From Rickettsiales bacterium (GTDB lineage Bacteria > Pseudomonadota > Alphaproteobacteria > Rickettsiales > CANDYO01), in NCBI GenBank assembly GCA_947424995.1, contig CANDYO010000113.1:1-6742 (forward strand): 6,742 nucleotides of DNA. The letters are read 5' to 3'. The translations under genes and the position numbers were made by a program. Positions 5,215 through 6,742 of the stretch are shown here, in pieces. The notes under the pieces were generated by a model, which was not told the DNA's origin, searched no databases, and worked only from the letters and a program-made list of their open reading frames with translations. Position 1 is the stretch's first letter; the number at the start of each line of letters is the position of its first letter.

Positions 5215-6309
5215 ATGAAAACTAACACTCGAAATATTATTTTATTGTCTATTATAGCATTAGTAATACTGTGTATAGCTATAAATTTGAGTTTTACTAA
5301 GAAACAACCTCTAGCTAAGTCAGTGGCTACCGCAATTGTAACGCGCGATAATTTGACCAACCAAATCAAATTAAGCGCAGAATTCAGACCTTATCAAGAA
5401 GTAGACTTACATGCTAAAGTTTCAGGCTATCTTCAAAATATCAATGTTGATATCGGTGATCAGGTTAAAACTGGACAAGTAATTGCTGTTTTAGATAGCG
5501 ATGAATTAAAAGCTGACGTAGATCGCACTCAAGCAGATCACTATAATGCTAAATTAGAATATGATCGCATCAATGAAGTGATAAAAAATGATCCACGCTT
5601 GTTAGCACAAGCTGATTTAGATAATGTACAAGCTACCTATAAAATGGCATTGGCTAGTATGGAAAGAGCTCAAACTCTTTTCAGTTACACAATAATTACG
5701 GCACCTTTTGATGGCGTCATTACTAAACGCTATGTCCACCCTGGCGCATTGATCCAAAACAGCACAAGCTCTAATGACCAAACTCTACCATTGGTCCATC
5801 TAGAAGAAAACGCACGTTTACGTCTTGATTTCTATGTTCCAGAAGCAGAAGTACCACAAATTCATGTTGGCACACCTGTTGAAGTAACTATTAAAGCTAT
5901 TGATAAGGTTATTGCTACTAAGGTTGCTCGCATCTCTAGTAAAATTGATCATGCTACTAGAACAATGGTAACTGAAGTAGATATTGAAAATAACGATTTA
6001 CGTGCTACCCCTGGTATGTATGCTGTAGCAGTTATCAATTTAAAACAAAAAAATGATGCGCTAACTCTTCCTTTACAAGCAGTATCTATGGGTAACCAAC
6101 CCAATGTTTGGTTGGTAAATAAACAAAACGAAATTGAAGAGGTCCCAGTTATAATTGGTCTACAAACTCCTTATAAAATAGAAATCCTACAAGGCTTAAA
6201 AGAAGGAGATCAAGTAATATTTGGTAACCGTGGCCCGCTGAGCGTTGGAATGAAAGTAATACCTAAGATTATCAAAACAGACACATCCACTAAAGCATTG
6301 GAGCAATAA
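5215..6309 (+). CDS. RND efflux periplasmic adaptor (HlyD/MFP family)
   Basis: A protein of 364 aa. An uncleaved signal-anchor or signal peptide (hydrophobic residues 8-25) leads to the periplasmic adaptor fold. The lipoyl half-motifs are HAKVSGYLQNINVDIGDQVK at 66-85, with GQVIAVLD after it, and TIITAPFDGVITKRYVHPG at 159-177. Between them lies a helical hairpin (about 98-156) that would reach the outer-membrane channel. A beta-barrel domain (about 198-275) and a membrane-proximal domain (about 282-350, with LPLQAVSMG and LQGLKEGDQVI) follow. Cys20 does not sit in a proper lipobox, so I do not call it a lipoprotein. The gene is followed 2 nt later by an RND permease; the two would form an export pump with a TolC-like channel encoded elsewhere. 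Substrate cannot be inferred. The start has no clear ribosome site but overlaps the stop of a three-codon frame (see findings). Confidence 0.93.
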   Translation: MKTNTRNIILLSIIALVILCIAINLSFTKKQPLAKSVATAIVTRDNLTNQIKLSAEFRPYQEVDLHAKVSGYLQNINVDIGDQVKTGQVIAVLDSDELKADVDRTQADHYNAKLEYDRINEVIKNDPRLLAQADLDNVQATYKMALASMERAQTLFSYTIITAPFDGVITKRYVHPGALIQNSTSSNDQTLPLVHLEENARLRLDFYVPEAEVPQIHVGTPVEVTIKAIDKVIATKVARISSKIDHATRTMVTEVDIENNDLRATPGMYAVAVINLKQKNDALTLPLQAVSMGNQPNVWLVNKQNEIEEVPVIIGLQTPYKIEILQGLKEGDQVIFGNRGPLSVGMKVIPKIIKTDTSTKALEQ

Positions 6310-6311
6310 TA

Positions 6312-6742
6312 ATGTCACGCTTTGCGCTCCTTTACCCATATTTCATTATCGTATGTTGCTTAATCATTGGCATAATTGGAATATCAAGCATAGCACGCAT
6401 GCCAGTAGATTTGCTTCCTGAAGTAAAAATTCCAACAGTGGTGGTGTTAACCTTCTATTCCGGTATGCCTGCCGAACAAATAGAATCAACTATTACCAGT
6501 CCAATTGAGAGATTTCTTACTCTAAGCAGTGGCATTAGATTTATTGAGTCAAAATCTCTTCAAGGCGTCAGTCTAATTAAAGTTACTTTCCAACCAGGAA
6601 CTGATCCTGACTCTGCCGCTAGTGTTATTTCTAATTTCGCGATGGCTAGCCTTCGTACTCTACCCGTTGGAACTCTACCGCCGATAGTGATGAAATTTGA
6701 TACCGCTAATTTACCAGTATGCCTTATTACACTAAGAGCAGA
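6312..6742 (+). CDS. RND efflux permease (AcrB/HAE1-like), N-terminal part cut by the window edge
   Basis: An open frame of 143 codons without a stop, running off the right edge; full-length RND permeases are usually about 1,000 residues. A short cytoplasmic start (MSRFALLYPY) and the first membrane helix (about 8-27) are followed by the conserved start of the porter domain: MPVDLLPEVKIPTVVV at 30-45, YSGMPAEQIESTITSPIE at 49-66, a G-I-R-F-I-E-S-K-S-L-Q-G segment at 74-85, and LPVGTLPP at 117-124. The pump uses the proton gradient to drive drug or metabolite export from the periplasm or membrane. GGAG at 6300-6303, inside the adaptor gene and 8 nt before the ATG, is a good ribosome site, and the ATG follows the adaptor TAA by 2 nt, so the two are one operon. 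The subfamily cannot be decided from this fragment. Confidence 0.92.
   Translation, partial: MSRFALLYPYFIIVCCLIIGIIGISSIARMPVDLLPEVKIPTVVVLTFYSGMPAEQIESTITSPIERFLTLSSGIRFIESKSLQGVSLIKVTFQPGTDPDSAASVISNFAMASLRTLPVGTLPPIVMKFDTANLPVCLITLRA

Noticed and set aside
5215..5290. The RND adaptor as a lipoprotein anchored at Cys20.
   Set aside because: The residues before Cys20 (LVIL) do not form a lipobox with a small residue at -1, so a membrane signal anchor or cleaved signal peptide fits better.

Overview
The window is AT-rich bacterial DNA that looks like an alphaproteobacterium of the Rickettsiales or a similar host-associated lineage. The evidence is the strong A/T bias at third codon positions, the order secB divergent from a Tim44-like gene, mltA and smr (an arrangement I know from alphaproteobacteria), and palindromic intergenic repeats like those that litter Rickettsiales genomes. 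No rRNA, tRNA, CRISPR array, transposase or phage gene is visible. The species cannot be named from the sequence alone.

Layout. Positions 1-69 may hold the last 22 codons of a plus-strand gene that enters from the left. The minus strand then carries a five-gene block, which reads from right to left: Tim44-like membrane protein (4381-3719), mltA lytic transglycosylase (3729-2626, overlapping the previous gene by 11 nt), an Smr-domain protein (2392-1955), lemA (1951-1382, 3 nt after smr) and a DUF3137 membrane protein (1195-191). On the plus strand, diverging from the Tim44-like gene, is secB (4497-5000) behind a near-consensus sigma-70 promoter. It is followed by an RND efflux adaptor (5215-6309) and the first 143 codons of its RND permease (6312 to the right edge).

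Non-coding DNA. No gene-free stretch exceeds 300 nt, but all four gaps between about 160 and 240 nt hold strong inverted repeats. They lie at 93-130, 1235-1372, 2452-2572 and 5058-5094, and share arms of the form ATCC(C/T)(C/T)GG / CC(A/G)(A/G)GGAT around unrelated cores. Two are compound elements of about 120-140 nt in which several hairpins sit inside a short closing stem, so they could fold as multi-armed cruciforms or RNAs. These are the most unusual sequences in the window.

How the genes fit together. Most products act at or near the cell envelope. SecB holds exported proteins for SecA, the Tim44-like protein is anchored in the inner membrane, MltA is an outer-membrane lipoprotein that cleaves peptidoglycan, LemA and DUF3137 are membrane proteins often encoded side by side, and the RND pair is a tripartite efflux pump without its outer-membrane channel. 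Smr is a probable nucleic-acid enzyme and does not fit the envelope theme. I see no clearly new multi-gene system. The points worth following up are the palindromic elements, the LemA-DUF3137 pair attached to a conserved operon, and the leader of the efflux operon.
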